This document shows positions 42,201 through 55,991 of a stretch of 64,000 nucleotides of DNA, one piece after another. Numbering within the stretch: the first letter of the stretch is position 1; every line of letters begins with the position of its first letter. Where the stretch lies: NCBI RefSeq assembly GCF_020382885.2, contig NC_058498.1:21047001-21111000 (forward strand), written 5' to 3'. The notes below the pieces were generated by a model. That model was not told the DNA's origin and searched no databases. It worked only from the letters and a program-made list of their open reading frames with translations. A program made the translations under genes and the position numbers. This DNA is from Scatophagus argus. Lineage: Eukaryota > Chordata > Actinopteri > Scatophagidae.

Positions 42201-45200
42201 ACAATTTCATTGCCCCCCATTTGAGGTATTGAGTTACAAAACCAATCCCTTTATATTAGACACTCATCTGAAAGCATATATTCTAAGTGTGAAAGTGTTC
42301 CTGATCTTCCTCTTATTAACTGACTGTCTTGCTTGATCCCTTTCTCATTTTATTTCACTGTTTTTCCAGAACTCTCGCTCTGATAAAGCCAGATGTAGTT
42401 ACTAAGATTGGAGATGTCCTTGAATTGATATACTCCTCCAACTTGATTGTGACCAAAGCCAAAATGACAAAGCTTACATGGTAAGGTCAAAGCCTCACTG
42501 ATGAGATTGTACAATTACACTACAAGTCATACTGTGGTAACATATCAGACAAACTGTTTAGTGCCAGCGTCCTCATATAAACAGATGGATGGCTCTGTTT
42601 TCTCGCGCACATTAACATATGGCATGCCAAGTGGCAAAGTGGCAGACAAGGTTGGCGTTTAATTAACAGTTTTATCAAGTGCTAGTTCATGATGCAGTTA
42701 TAATATTAAACCCTCCCTAGTCTCAGATATAACAATGAGTATAAAGAGCGGTTGTTCCTCAACACAGATAACTAAATTCTTCTGTTATCTCAGAGTGTTG
42801 TTAACATTTTCTCCAGTGCTATAGATTACATTATGTTTTTTTTTTTGTTTTGTTTTGGTTTGTTTTTTTAGGAGGTTCCAATAGTGTTACCATTTCTTTT
42901 ACCCAATATAATAACTGCTGTTTCAAAGGCTTCTCCACACTGCCAGGATTAAAAAATACCAGGGCTAAAGATACTAGAATCTGCTTAGAAGTTTGTACAT
43001 TTTTATCTATTGAATGAAAATACAATTAAAATTATTTTTAGTGGTTGTGGTAAAATGATCATTTTCCTTCAGTTTAAAAGCTAAACTTTTACACACCCGC
43101 AAAGTATTTATTGTTGCCTTTTGCTTGGGACAGATATGACAGATACATTATAAATGTCTTTGTCAGTAGTTTGGCACATAGAGTTCACACTGAGTACCTG
43201 AGATAATTTGCCACTCATTAACTACAAGGTTTATGGTTTTCTTTACATTTCAGGAGTCAAGCGGCAGACTTCTATGCAGAACATCAGTCAAAGCCTTACT
43301 TCAGGTGAGTGCCTGTAAATGATTGGCCACTTCTAAGCAGCAGAGAACATTTCTGCTGCCCAGCCACTATCATTAACAGACCCTGTGACAATAATACTAA
43401 TGACATTGTAGTGACATTTGAACATAGTTAACACAGTTGACCTTCTGCTGGTAGGAATTCCATTTATATGAATAAGTTATTCCGTCCTTGTTCCATTTTT
43501 CAGTAATCACGTGCAGTTTGTGTCCTCGGGCCCAGTGGTTGCCATGGAGCTGATGGGTGATGAGGCTATGTCTATCTGGAGGAGGCTCCTGGGACCTGCA
43601 GACTCTGCTGTGGCGCGGAAGGAGGCACCGCAGAGTGTCCGTGCCCAGTTTGGAACAGATGGCATCAAAAATGTTGGACATGGCTCTGACTCACTTGCTG
43701 CGGCAGCAAGAGTAAGGATGTGAAGTTAGCCTGTTAGCTCTAATCATGTTCATGTGTGCCTTCGCACCCCAAGCTCATTCGCACATTCCCAGAACTGATG
43801 ATGCACTCTAACTTGCCTTTTTTCTGTTTGTTTTAATAGGAGCTTGAATTTTTTTTCCCATCCACAATTGGCAACGGCCCCTCTAATACGGCCATTTATA
43901 CAGATTGCACATGTTGCATCATCAAACCTCATGCCATATCAGAAGGTAGGAAACATATACCTATCTATATGCATATATTTATATCATCAGTTAACCCATC
44001 AATGCGTCTATCTCGGGATTTGGGACTCATTACACTTTGACTGGTTTGATACACCCATAAATTATTTAGTGCAAGTCCAATGACTTGTATAATTATTTTT
44101 CCCCTTGCACCTGTGACTGTTAATGTGTTTGTGTCACACACACCAAATTTGGCTTTGGATTTTTCCAAATCCCTGTCCTGATCCCTGTTCATGGAGCATG
44201 CCACTAGAGCTCTGACCTGTGAAATGTGAAATGCTCCAGACAGGGCTGAAGTATGCTCACAGAAAGTTGTTGACTGAGGAGAGATTTGGACTGGTTATTC
44301 TGTGCATAGAAGTCCAAACACAGTTCATTTAAATAAACAAGCTCACTGTATTCCCACATACAATGATTTAATCTTTATTTCTAATTTGGGTGTTTATCAT
44401 GACTATTAATTTGTTTGGTATCTAATTTGGACCAGGTTTATATTTAGTGTCTGTGCTCTCATTTATGCATGCTAACATGCCAAACTAAGATTGACTAAAC
44501 ATAATACTTGCTTAGCATTGGGTGGCATTGTTGGAAACTCTCAGTTTCCAACAATCCCACCATGAGAAAGGTCTAGGTCTATCCCAATGGATAGACCTAT
44601 CTCATGGTGGGATATTTCAACCCTTCATAATTAGGTTAATATTGTCTGTATGATATCTAGCAGTGCTGGGACCCTGGCAGTGTGCATGCTGCACAGTGGC
44701 GTGACTTTATACCACACCCAACTAGAATGACGCCATCAATAATATTATTGCTGTAGCTACACCTGTGCTTTCCCTGCCCTGACAAGTAGAAATGTTTGCT
44801 GTGAGAAAGGACCCATTGAAAAAACTAAGGAAGTATGGACATGCTGAGTTTTGCTGCAGGGAAGAATGGAGCAACTCACAGCCGGCTGTGAAATTAAATT
44901 CCTTCAAATTTCTTGGTTCAGTGTTTGAATTAATATTAGTGGTTATTTATGATGGTTCTCATTTATTCAGGGGAGGAGTAACCCGCTGCTTGTTCTTCTG
45001 AAACAGCCTACTCAGCTCTTTATTGTTGACTTTAGTAGCTATGAATTTTGTTTGATGTCTTCCTGATAGCACAGTGCATTTATTCACACTTCTTGTTGAA
45101 GGGCTGTATCGGAGGAGGAGTTGATGTAACCTAACAATGTAAGCCCACAGAAAGCTCTGTGCTTGTTGAGGTCTACAGTATAACTGACAGTTGTTTTGCC

Positions 45201-48200
45201 CATTAAGATATGATCATGGCAGCTTCCTCAGCACACCTACTGGACTGCCAAAGCATTTCTGATAGTCAAGTTGCAAAGAAATGGCAGGTGATCTGAAAAT
45301 ATTGTCGAGGTAATCCTTGGAATCAACTTCTGTGCAAATTTGAGGTGAGAAGAATGCTGTACCTTTCTTTGAACAGTTGGTCACAAATTGCAGGAGATCT
45401 GAGAGGCAATAGTACTGTCATCATCACAGCCACTGTAATTTGTTGAGTGCTCTGATGTCTTTCTGCCAGTCTCAGTTTATTGCTCCAGTTTTAGCCTTCA
45501 GTAAAAAGGAAAACTGAAGTCATGGGAGTCATTCTGGCATTGTATTTTAAGTCATTTCACCTGATAACAATGTTTGCCTATGTTCACAATGTGTCAACTC
45601 ATTGTTTAACTTCAGGTGTCAGGTGACTTCTTTGCTCGGAGCCAAAATTAGTAACCCATTCTGAGGAGTTTGGCCAGCTGAGCCCAAACTGGAATTGTCA
45701 GTGACTTCAAATACAAATGGTATCAAAATACTTGTCTTGATTTCCCTTGAAGATCAATGAAGAGGCCAAAAGACACGACAGCTACGTGTACAGGTCGCAG
45801 CCAATCACCGTGGTGGCAAAGGACGTTGTGACTGAAAACGCACTCAGACATGACTGGAATAGAGAAGCTTCTGTTGCCAGGCACCCAGAACAGGATCTCC
45901 TAGCAACAGCACCAGCTGTTTTGGGAGCTGCTTGTCCTGAGTGTGTGCCTATGCTTGGGCTCAGGAGGTGGTTACTGACCTAATACACACATAACTGGAC
46001 TGTGACCGAACCTCTACCCAAATAAGAGAGAAAACTCATCATCACTCACTATCATCTGGTCCAGACTGAACGTCTTGGTTACATACAGCAGCATTTAGAG
46101 TGAAGGGGATATGTGAATACCTGGTGTCCTGTTTGATGAGTACACAGGCTGCCTTTTATCAGGATGTCAGAATGCAATTATGGAACTGGCGCCATGTTTC
46201 AATGGTGTGTCTGCAGCAGTCTGACCTTCACTGTCACTCTTGCACCTTCATTTGTCACCGTGCTTCTACCATTGTGACAATAATGTACGGCCACAGTCAC
46301 AAGAGGTGCAGCTCTATAGCTCCCACTCTAAAGCGTTGACTGTGTGGACAAAAATAATAATTTGTTCTGTCCTTGAATAGACAGAACATCTGTAAGACAA
46401 TCTCACTGTTCTTTATCCAAAGAAGATACTGCAATCTGAGGTTGTTGCAACACAAGATAAGATTTCTGTCTGTCTGTCTGAGTAGGAGCTTTATAGCAAA
46501 TTCTGTAATAATAGTCATTTAACCTAAATAGGAATAATGTTTATGGTTTAATCATGCGATCTGAATTATTTCCACTTTTTTTTGGTGAGGATCAATTTGA
46601 AGAGTTTATTGTAACATTAATCACCTTACTTGTCAATCTGTCTAAACTCAAGGATCATAAAAGCTCAAAGACATAAATGCCTTTGATGTGCTTACAGGTC
46701 TGACTGGGAAGATCCTGAACTCCATATCTGCTGCTGGATTTGAAATCTCAGCCCTTCAGATGGTAAAAGTTTAATAAGTAATTAGAGGTGCAGCGATTAC
46801 ATGTGTTGTACTTGCTTCCTCTTCACTGTGCTCATGTGAACTAGTTTTTATACAATGAGTTTTCTACTCATGCACCATTTATCTTGGCTATGTTCAAGTA
46901 ATTAACACATGCACTGCATTGATGTTCTCTGATACAGCCTGACCTCATAATTGAACTCAGTGTCACTGCTGCAGACAGCGACCTCTCACAGTCCATTCAT
47001 TTTGCCACATTAGATGTAGTGTGCATTCTGGACCATAAAAATATAAAATCAGTCAGGATTTTCTCATAGTACCCACATGCTGTGTGTTAATGGGAATAGC
47101 ATAAATGCATATTAGCAGCGTCTTTTGTGATAATAGAGCTATTGTTTATATTACACAGTGAAACACTAATTTTTTGAGTAATATTTGCTTTTCACAGTTC
47201 AACGTGGACCGGGCAAATGCAGAAGAATTCTATGAAGTTTACAAAGGTGTTGTCACAGAATATCCGGTGAGCATAATTACTACATTGTTGTACCATCATC
47301 GCAAGTATCTGCGTCATAGTTCTGCTACATTTTATGATTAAAAACACAAACACCGCCTAACCTTTAGTCTCGACGAGTGACAAACTCTTGCAGATTTTGT
47401 TCATAACTGAATGATAGTTGAGATGTTGTGGTTCCCTGTATTTTTTCATGTTCATAAAAAGAAATCAAATTCATTATTCCCACTTTTGACTGTATTTACT
47501 CTCTCTCCCTGCAGAGTATGGTGACTGAGCTGTGTTCTGGACCCTGCATGGCTCTGGAGATTCATGGCACCGACACACCACAGTCATTCAGGGAATTCTG
47601 TGGGCCCGCTGATCCAGTGAGTCAAATCATTATTTAATATTAAATATTATTTCCTCATTATATATTCCATACATACGGGAGGAACCTGTCTGACAAGCGA
47701 AATAGTACATCCAGCGTCATTCTTTTGTAATGAGTTTTTCCAATGCCCTTGTCGTTGACAACACATAGCTAACACTAGCAGCCATGCAATAAATGTTACA
47801 CTAAGTGTCCTTCAGTGTTTGAAGTTATGTGTCTGTGAACGTAGTGCAGTGCAGCCAGTCATGCGGCGCTCTCTCTGACTTATATCGTGAGAATTTTCTT
47901 TCCTGTGTGATCTCAGTCTGGGACACTTGCTGAGAAGTCCTTAAGCCTGACAGCTGGAAGGCATATGACTGAGGAGCTCCTTTATTTTTTATTATTTATT
48001 TATTTATTTTTAGTATGAAATGAGCTCAATATTTGGTTTCAAGCTCTGATCAGTTTAAAGCTCATCACATGAATGTAACACACACCTCTTGGTTTTGAAG
48101 AATCCTGAATCAGACAAAACAAACTCATGACGAAATGGATAATGGTGTTTTCACTCTTGCTTAGTGTACATTGTGTACATGAGATTTTGTGGCTTTGTGG

Positions 48201-49233
48201 CTAAAAGAGCTGGCCTGTGAATGAACCTGCTGTGCTGTGGAAGCAGTGCTGCGGGGCTATGTTAGAGCGTGATGTGAAATCTAATGATCAGACGCTCTGC
48301 CTCCAATCACTGTTTAGCGACCATAAAAACTACAGGACTACACACCTGCATGATTTCCCTACAGCTCAGCAGTTGTCCATTGCTCAGCTGTCGATATTGT
48401 TAAAAATGGTTTCAGCTCTTTTATATCTTCTTCTTTCCTTTTTTTTTTACATACAGGTTTGTTTAATTCTTTTATTTGTGTGTTGTGCTTTCTGTCCTCA
48501 CCATCAGTCCTCCCAGGCCACTGGGAAATGTTACTGACTGTGCAGCCACAGAGCAGGAAGGGTTAGTTAATTGGCTAATGATTTCCAGGTTTCACGACAC
48601 TACACCACCATTGCTCATTGATGCCAAAATAATTAAGCCTTTGCAGCCGTCCTCTGTTATTTTATTACTCTTTCTCTTTTGGTTGCTTGACCACTTGTAT
48701 GCAGAATGTTTATGGGATTGTATCATCTTTGACAATGTCTCGATGTAGAAAAATTGAAAGAAAATCACAGCAAACAGCCTCTTCATTACATCCAAAGAAA
48801 ACAGATTGTAAATGAATCAGGTTATAATACCAGAGGGCCTAGGTATCATATCAAAATTGAGAAGTGGCATCAGTGTATAGGAGGGGAATTGTATATATTA
48901 TTTACTTTTAAATTCTCCAGTATATTTGATTCATTTCAGTCTGAGGCCAGAGGTTCTCTCCTTTAGCTGCTGTCATTTGTTTACAGGCTTTGTTCTCCAT
49001 TAAACCTCTGTAACCTTTTCATTGCCTCAGACTCTAATGACTAACAGGGAGGTCAAGCAGTTTCATCACTCCATGACCTCAGACTAACCTCAGTATTATC
49101 TGATGAATAACCTAAACATTGGCCCTTCTACTCTTCAGTGCAGCTCTGCCATTTTATACACAAGATAAATGGAAAGTCACAGCAGCGCTGAAATCACTGA
49201 GAAGAAATTCTGTAGACCAGATCTGTGTGTTTG

Positions 49234-49271
<38 letters not shown>

Positions 49272-52200
49272 GCCCATATAACATTGTTCTGTGAAGTATC
49301 AAAGTACAGTACGTTTTTTTCGTCAAAATCGGGGCGCAAAGACATTCCAGACATCATTATCAGGATGACAGATAGGACTGGACAAACACTCTTAGGGCCA
49401 CACTGTATGAAGGGATCAGAAAGTTTACTAATAGTTAAAGCCTATTGATTAATTCCAGTTGACTAAAGACTAATCTATAAACAACTGAGGTCTTGTGTGA
49501 ATCAACACATGACTGTACAGCTGGATTAAGTGACCTCAGATATACTTAATCATATTAGAGGTGATGGTAGATCAACTCAGCTGTCATATTTTCTCACAGG
49601 AAAGAGCAAAAACATAAAAATATATGCCACTTCATATATGACGCTTTTATCTAGACATCATACATCATGAGTGTTGCTCATGTTTTCACACATCCACACC
49701 CCTAGCTGCCCGGCATTGCACTTTCTCAGTCATGAGATCATACTCTGTCTTGTGATGTGTCCTGATAGAGTGGACACAGCAGTCCTCTGTCAGCCAGTCC
49801 TGTCCCCAGTCTGTACTCTCTACCCTCTCTTACAGTGTTTAATTTTTTATAGTCTGTAATATACACTTCCCCTTTAAATCAGGAGCATAAAACATCCTCT
49901 ACGCCCCCTACTACACACCAGCAAAGCATGGCGGTCAACATGCTGTGTTTTCTCACTTTGTCTTACAGTGGATGATGAGTGTAATAGATGACCAAATATG
50001 TCTGAGCTTCTTGTTACACAAGGCTAAGATACTATCTCTACATCATGTTGGTTAAAATATGATTTTCCTATTGATTTTTGACCCATCTATGTAATGCTAT
50101 TGTAGAGAAACATATCGGCTGTCCCTGGTGACTGCAGTGCTACATTTAGTGCAGTGTAGTACCATCTGAGTAAAACAGAAATGTAGCTGGATTTACCTTG
50201 ACTACACAAAACAGTAACTAGATATTGGCATTGTTCATTTCAAGCCCTGTGGAATAAGAGGGTGACTACAGACTCACTACAGAGCTTTAATGTTTGCCTG
50301 ATCAAGAGCCTTTTTATACACCGTTTTGGAAATAGGCCTAGGTTCTTTTTTTCTTTATCTTGTCGATGTTTATATGCAATAAAAATAAGAGCCAAGGTGC
50401 TGTCATTTGTATACTTATGTCTGATAGCACCTTGCTTCTGTGGTAGCTGTAATAGGGCCAGCAATAAAATAATAAAAGGCAAAATGAAGTTATAAAAAGA
50501 TGCAGCTGCAACTAACATTTATTTTCGTTATTGCTTAATCTGCCAATTATTTTTGAGATTAATCATTTAGTCTATAAAATCTCAAAAAAAATCCTCATAA
50601 CAATTTTGCAGAGCCCAAAGTCATGTCTTCGCGTTGCTTGTTTTGTCCAGCCAACAGTCCAAAACCCAAGCCCCAAATGATTTACTATCATAAATGACAA
50701 AGAAAAGCAGCAAATCCTTAAAATTATGATGCCGGAACCAGCCAGTGCTTTGAATTTGAAAACTGAACAACATTTCAAAAAGTTGAAAGTTACCTCAACA
50801 CACTCTTACATCAGGTTGTATTTTCACAGGTAGGACGATTAAGGCAATCCACTGCATACTTGTTAAAATGACATACAGTAAAGCTTGGGATGTATTCTTT
50901 CGTGAAGTGGATAAAACACATTTTTGAAAATTTTGATTAAACTGAAAAGTCTGCCAGAAGTTATTTTTTTTATCTAATCTTTATTAAATCAGACATTCTT
51001 GTTGAGATTAAGAACTTTTTTTCAAAAGAAGCCTGAGCCTAATCACTAAGTTATACGGGGTGAAAAAGTTACAAGTAGTGTCCAGCAGCACTTTCACAAG
51101 CAGCGACTGTATCTGAATGTTTCAGAGTGTTTAGAGCAAGGTTAGCATTCAGCATAGAATCATGCGGTAATGCAGTGACTGTGTGAGTGAGCCTTCGTCC
51201 TCCCTCACTTCAGTGGGGTTGGACAGTCAGCGGTGCATGAAAGATCAGATGTGAGACTTTCTGATTGCTGGACGGTCATGTAACCACCAGGTCACTCTGC
51301 CCCTGCCATTACAGTTCACAAAAGCCAGCAGTCATTATGAGAACACCGGTCCAACAAACTAGGGGACTCATTAAAATCAAATTAAACTCTTGACTGCAGG
51401 TCACTCATGGGTAACTAATGTAATTACAGAAAGCTGTGCTTTGCAAAGAATTCTTTTATCACTGAGTAAATCTCCCCTTTGCCATCTTTGGCTTTAATTT
51501 CATGTAGTATGGGACACATAACCAACAGGCTACTGCCTGGTCAGGGCCATTTTGACAATACTTGTGCACAGGCTGCTGTGTGTAGTTTTCTGAGACACAA
51601 ACTCATAGTACATGGACACATCATTATATTTTCAACAAATATGAACCACGTGAACAGCCATATTAGGAGTCCTGCTATTCTTCTTGTCCATTCTGACTGA
51701 TACAATCTGATTGATGCATACAGTCATACCAGTTAGTCAGATAAATGCACAGTTTAGCCTCTATTAACCAGTAATAATAACTTTTGAGTTCTCTTAAAAT
51801 AGATTTAGTGAACTCCTCCTGTTGCGTTAATTAAATTTTCCAAGCAACATCAGGGCATTTGGAAGGCCAAACAGTTAAAAACATAGCACCTCGCCTCTCA
51901 TCACTGGTGATGACACTGAATTGGCTCGAAAAGGAGAAGCTACAGTGGAACAAGACTAATAATTTACGGCCATCCTAGCAGCTCTGCGAGGCTGTGAGTC
52001 TTAAGAAGGCTAAATTCCCGTGCCTGGTTCTTGTTAACTTTTCGAGAGGATCAGCAGAAAGGATGCTGGATGCAAACATCACAAACTGGCATGGTTTATG
52101 CATGAGCCAGAACAGGGCCCCCTGTAGTGGGTGATTAAAACTGCCCAGAATATCATTGCTACCCCTCTACTGACCATCAGTAATATCTGTGAGATAAGTT

Positions 52201-54848
52201 GCCTGCTCAGAGCCCAAAGGATACTAAATGAAGCAACCACCCCAACCACAGCCTCTTCACCCTGCTGCAGTTTAGCAAGAGATATAGAAGTATCTGCTGG
52301 AGTACCTTCAGACTACAGAGTAGCTTCTTTCCTCAGGCTGTGCGAATCCTGAACTCCACACTCATCCATGAAAATATTTGATTTTTATGACTTATTATTT
52401 ATTAATCCAATTTTATTTTGTGTGAAACATAAAGGAAGTACAACAAGCAGGTCACTGTACAATCCTGTGTTGTGCAATGATAAAAAAAAGAACATTGTAC
52501 CTTGTACTTTGTAACTCTTGGCTATTGGCATACTTGTTGTTGTCTACAATGACAATATTAACATGCTAATGCTAAACAGGTTTTATTTTTACTGTGATCA
52601 CTGTCTTTCTTGGTATTCTTGTCTCACTCTTTGTGTTAATGCCCTTTTGAAAAATACATGAAAATATATAAGTAAAGGTGCACTAGTAATTATCCTAAAT
52701 TTGATATCCATTCACTTTGGTATTCAGGATTTGCACTGAGGTGCAATTATAATAAGAAATATCAATATATGCTAATAATTCAGAATACATTTCCTAAGTT
52801 AACATCCAAAGCAAAAGTTTAACTTAAAAATGCAACACTCTTGGAAAAAGTGCTAAAATAGAACTCATTTGACCCATAACTACCTGGTTATCTACAGTTC
52901 CCACAATCCTTGAACCTTGCTATGATTTTTTTTCCCTTCATTGTCAGTTCAGTGTTGTGTAATGGAATAATTTGAATCAGGAGACTTGTTTTTCACAAGG
53001 TTTTTGTTTTAAGAGACATTGAATGGCTTGGAGAAGAATGCAGTTGATTGATGACCTTGAAACTTATTCCTGCCTTTTGTGTGCGCACTCATAAACCACA
53101 GGAGGATAAAAGGACTTGTCATAGGAAATGTTTCCCTCCCGTCACACAGCTGGATTCTTTTCTCGACAAAATCTGAGACAAAACAAACCTTAGGTGGTGT
53201 TGTAACATGATTGTACTTGTAACTTGTTATATTGTTGATTCTTTAACAAAAAAGGACACTTTTCAGTGGTTTACTTTCATTTTTAAGTATTAATATCATT
53301 AATAATTAGCATTAGTGTCAAGTATATTCACTTTGTTGTTAAGCATTATGCTCATAAAAGGTCAAACATACCTTAGATAGCATAAAATATCACATATTTT
53401 TCCCAGTGTGTCGGGTGTTACTTTCATACTATATGTTATATGTGTTTGCATTCCTTTAGAGTTAATAGTCATGTTGGTGAACTAACTGTTCACACATTGT
53501 CCCTCCCCTGATAGTGGACCCTGTGGGAGGGTTGCATTTCCTGGAGGTACAGAGTAGCAACAGGCAGGAGAGCCCAGCTCTGACCTTGGGAGTGTTTGAT
53601 GTTGAAGGGAAACAAGACACCTAGGATAAAACTATTGCTTGGAGAAAAGCAATGAAAAGGAGAACTTAGTGCTTCCCTAAACTGTAGCGTACAAAGATGG
53701 GAAAATATTTGAAGGTGTTGAAATTGTATTTGATTAGTGTTAGAACTGCATTCAGTAGAAAGGAGTGGTATAGAAATGCATGGAAACTGCAGTGTGGAAT
53801 AGGAAATTCAAACAGATCAAAAGTTTCAGTAAGTGTGTAGTATTCTACCAAGAAACTGAAATGAAGTGTGAAATGAAAATAGGAAGCACCAGTCAGTGTG
53901 TAAAAGAAAAAAAAAATTGCTCACTGTTGGGGTCATTTCCTCAACCAGATCACATGTCCAGTTGCTGAGTAATCTTGTTTTAGTAACGTCGAACAGTACA
54001 TGGTGTTCACTTTCAGATCTCCATTGTGTCATCCACATGGTACTTGATGTTTGGGACAGAAAGTGTGTCACGTCATTGTGATACTGAGTTGAATACTAAT
54101 GAGCTTCATCAGTGAGGGATTCACAATCAGGATGTTTTCATTCAACAGGAAATAGCGCGGCATCTTCGTCCAACCACACTGCGTGCCCTTTATGGCAAAG
54201 ACAAAGTGAAAAACGCAGTCCATTGTACAGACCTCCCTGAAGACGGTGTTCTCGAGGTGAGTGCTATGTCACTGACACACACACACTCTTTCCTCCATGT
54301 GCTGTAAGCTGCCCCCACATTATTTCATCTGTGTAGTTCCTCTGATCTGATAAACAGGTTTGCTCATTGTCTTTCAGTCCATGCATAAGTAACTACCACC
54401 CATTCAGTTCAGTTAAGAACAACCCCCCCCGACTTTGTGAAGCTGTGTCTCATGACTCTGCTCTGTGGGCTGGGGCAACCTTAGCTCAGATTGGTTTTGT
54501 GGAGAACAAGAATGGCAGAGGAATTTGAAACAAAACCATTGTTTTGCAGGGAGTGGGTCTGACCCATCAAGCGTCATTGTTCAGGAAAACTCCTGATCTG
54601 TGGCTTGGACAAATACCTCCTTGTTAAACATTAGCCTGTGACTGACTGAGCTGCCATTTTCCAAAGACAGGGACACAGTGGCCGAGAAAGTGCTTGTGCA
54701 GAGGAGAGTTTTCAGTGTCACTATTCTGATAGTAGAGAGGAAGGGTTGGCAGATACTTTGATGTTATGCTTGAATTCAGGAGGAACTGCAATTCATTTTC
54801 AATTCCTTTTTACAGGTACAGTATTTCTTTAAGATTTTGGACGGGTGA
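39246..54848 (+). CDS. nme7: Nucleoside diphosphate kinase 7
   Basis: Orthologue of NME7, a two-domain NDP-kinase-like protein of the gamma-tubulin ring complex and of ciliary axonemes. Exons: 39246-39248, 40906-41007, 41402-41568, 42370-42480, 43254-43304, 43504-43711, 43840-43945, 46698-46762, 47198-47266, 47515-47616, 54149-54256, 54816-54848; phases join to 374 residues (human 376). The first exon carries only the ATG. A DM10 domain covers about residues 2-90 (FLTEWYDPTAALLRRYQLFY; NVFSRQLNLIDYGDQYT). The first NDPK domain begins RTLALIKPD and has its catalytic-type His in NVGHGSDS. The second begins TCCIIKPHA and has its His in NAVHCTDLPEDG. The last exon ends VQYFFKILDG. Intron 10 is 6.5 kb. 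The gene is tail-to-tail with atp1b1. Confidence 0.97.
42047..42065 (+). repeat. T homopolymer, about 19 bases
   Basis: A T-run in an nme7 intron, possibly the tail of a retroposed fragment, but no body is recognisable beside it. Confidence 0.7.
44527..44612. repeat. Two adjacent strong hairpins in an nme7 intron
   Basis: Hairpin 1: ATTGTTGGAAACT (44527-44539) pairs with 44543-44555 across CTC. Hairpin 2: TCCCACCATGAGA (44555-44567) pairs exactly with 44600-44612. Inside it TAGGTCTATCC (44574-44584) pairs with 44589-44599 around the loop CAAT, leaving only a six-base bulge (44568-44573). Both lie in the 2.75-kb intron between nme7 exons 43840-43945 and 46698-46762. The rest of that intron shows nothing assignable. 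Confidence 0.85.
47980..48013 (+). repeat. (TTTA)n microsatellite
   Basis: Imperfect ATTT repeats in nme7 intron 10. Confidence 0.7.
49236..49269 (+). repeat. (GT)n microsatellite, 17 units
   Basis: An uninterrupted GT tract in nme7 intron 10, likely polymorphic. Confidence 0.95.
50502..50790. repeat. GCAGCTGCAACTAAC-family repeat, 5' part (copy C)
   Basis: The block starts GCAGCTGCAACTAACATTTA, continues AATCTGCCAATTATTTTTGA, TTTAGTCTATAAAATCTC, TTTTGTCCAGCCAACAGTCC and ACAAAGAAAAGCAGCAAATC, and fades after GGAACCAGCCAGTGCTTTG. I recognise this as a very common teleost dispersed element. Its family name is uncertain. Confidence 0.75.
52120..52530 (+). mobile_element. 5'-truncated LINE fragment (L2-like) in nme7 intron 10
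   Basis: The translated remnant reads LLRAQRILNEAT, then after a frameshift blocks equivalent to SLFTLLQF..RYRS and SSFFPQAVRILNS, the typical end of an L2/CR1-type LINE ORF2. An AT-rich 3' tail follows, with TTGTGCAATGATAA and ATTGTACCTTGTACTTTG. Both ends are approximate. Confidence 0.7.
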
Positions 54849-55991
54849 ATGCAAAGGAGAAAACGCCTAACTACATATTCAAAGACTTCACAATTGTCTC
54901 ATGTTTCTGTTTATTGTTTCAGCCTTATGCAGATTAAATAAAGTGACAAGAGCAGACTCCTGACAAGTGTTTTGATCTTCAACATTGAATTAAGTATTTT
55001 CACACCAACTAAACATCTTATTACACGGGACACTGCATTGCCTCTGATATTCTCTAGCTTTTTGACCAGCGACTTTGGTATTGGATTCATACATTAAACT
55101 TTGAAAAAAATGTACAACTGCATAAATATAAAATTCTTCCACCACGAAAATGGCTAAAACATTCAATAGTAAGTTGCATCACATCATGTGATGTCTCCAG
55201 CAAATCAGATTTCAAAGCACTGAGTTGCCACTGTTTCCATGGAGGTGACAGTCTTCTATGCTGGACCCACAAAGCTCTATGCTATGAATTAAGAATGAAC
55301 AGATGTAAGAGTATCAAACAGAAATGTCATCAAATTATATCCTACAGCTAAAGGTGAACAACAAAGAAAAGGTGTACAAATGTATCCTTCCACAACTGGG
55401 AACACAAAAAAAGAAACACAAAAAACCGATTCCATGGAGTGCAGTCATTTACTCAAACATGGGCCTTAAAGGTTCAGAGTACCACGCTAGTAATTCAGTT
55501 AGTCAGAGCACATTAGCGCACACTCCAAACACTCACAGAAACTAACACACCTGCACACAAACACGAGCTCACGCGCACACACCTTGGACCACTAAAGCTG
55601 ACAGAAGACAGAAGGGATTACAACAGGACTAGAATACAGCACTGGACACTCCAAAAAATATAGAAACCACATTAGGATGAAATACTTTGGGGATAGAAAC
55701 ACAGCTCGCTACACGTCAGTAGTGGAATTGCAGTTTTACAGTAATAGATGAACACATCCCATGGCTCAAGGAATATTTTCATGTACAGTAGAATAAATAT
55801 TTGCTATTGCTACTCTTGTATTTTACAATCTAACCCTTGACAAACACACAGAAAAGCAAGTGTAAAGCACACAGATTAAGTGTAGGTCCTGTATATTATG
55901 AATGTTCAAAGACTAGTGGTGTTTATCTGAACTCTTTTATTCTCTCTACATTTTACTTGTTTCAAAATGAGAGTGCTCATGATGGCTGAGG
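54849..55991. promoter_or_regulatory. Convergent 3' interval of nme7 and atp1b1
   Basis: About 1.1 kb separates the two stop codons. nme7 has AATAAA at 54937-54942. On the minus strand AATAAA reads at 54915-54910 and at 55941-55936. Use of the distal minus-strand signal would give atp1b1 a 3' UTR of about 1.1 kb that overlaps the end of nme7. The interval has no ORF with a recognisable domain. Confidence 0.6.

Larger units (their letters stand above)
47617..54148 (+). other. Long nme7 intron 10
   Basis: A 6.5-kb intron holding a TTTA-rich run (about 47980-48013), a (GT)n tract (49236-49269), copy C of the dispersed repeat (50502-50790) and a LINE fragment (about 52120-52530). No coding exon is supported in the remainder. 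Confidence 0.75.
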
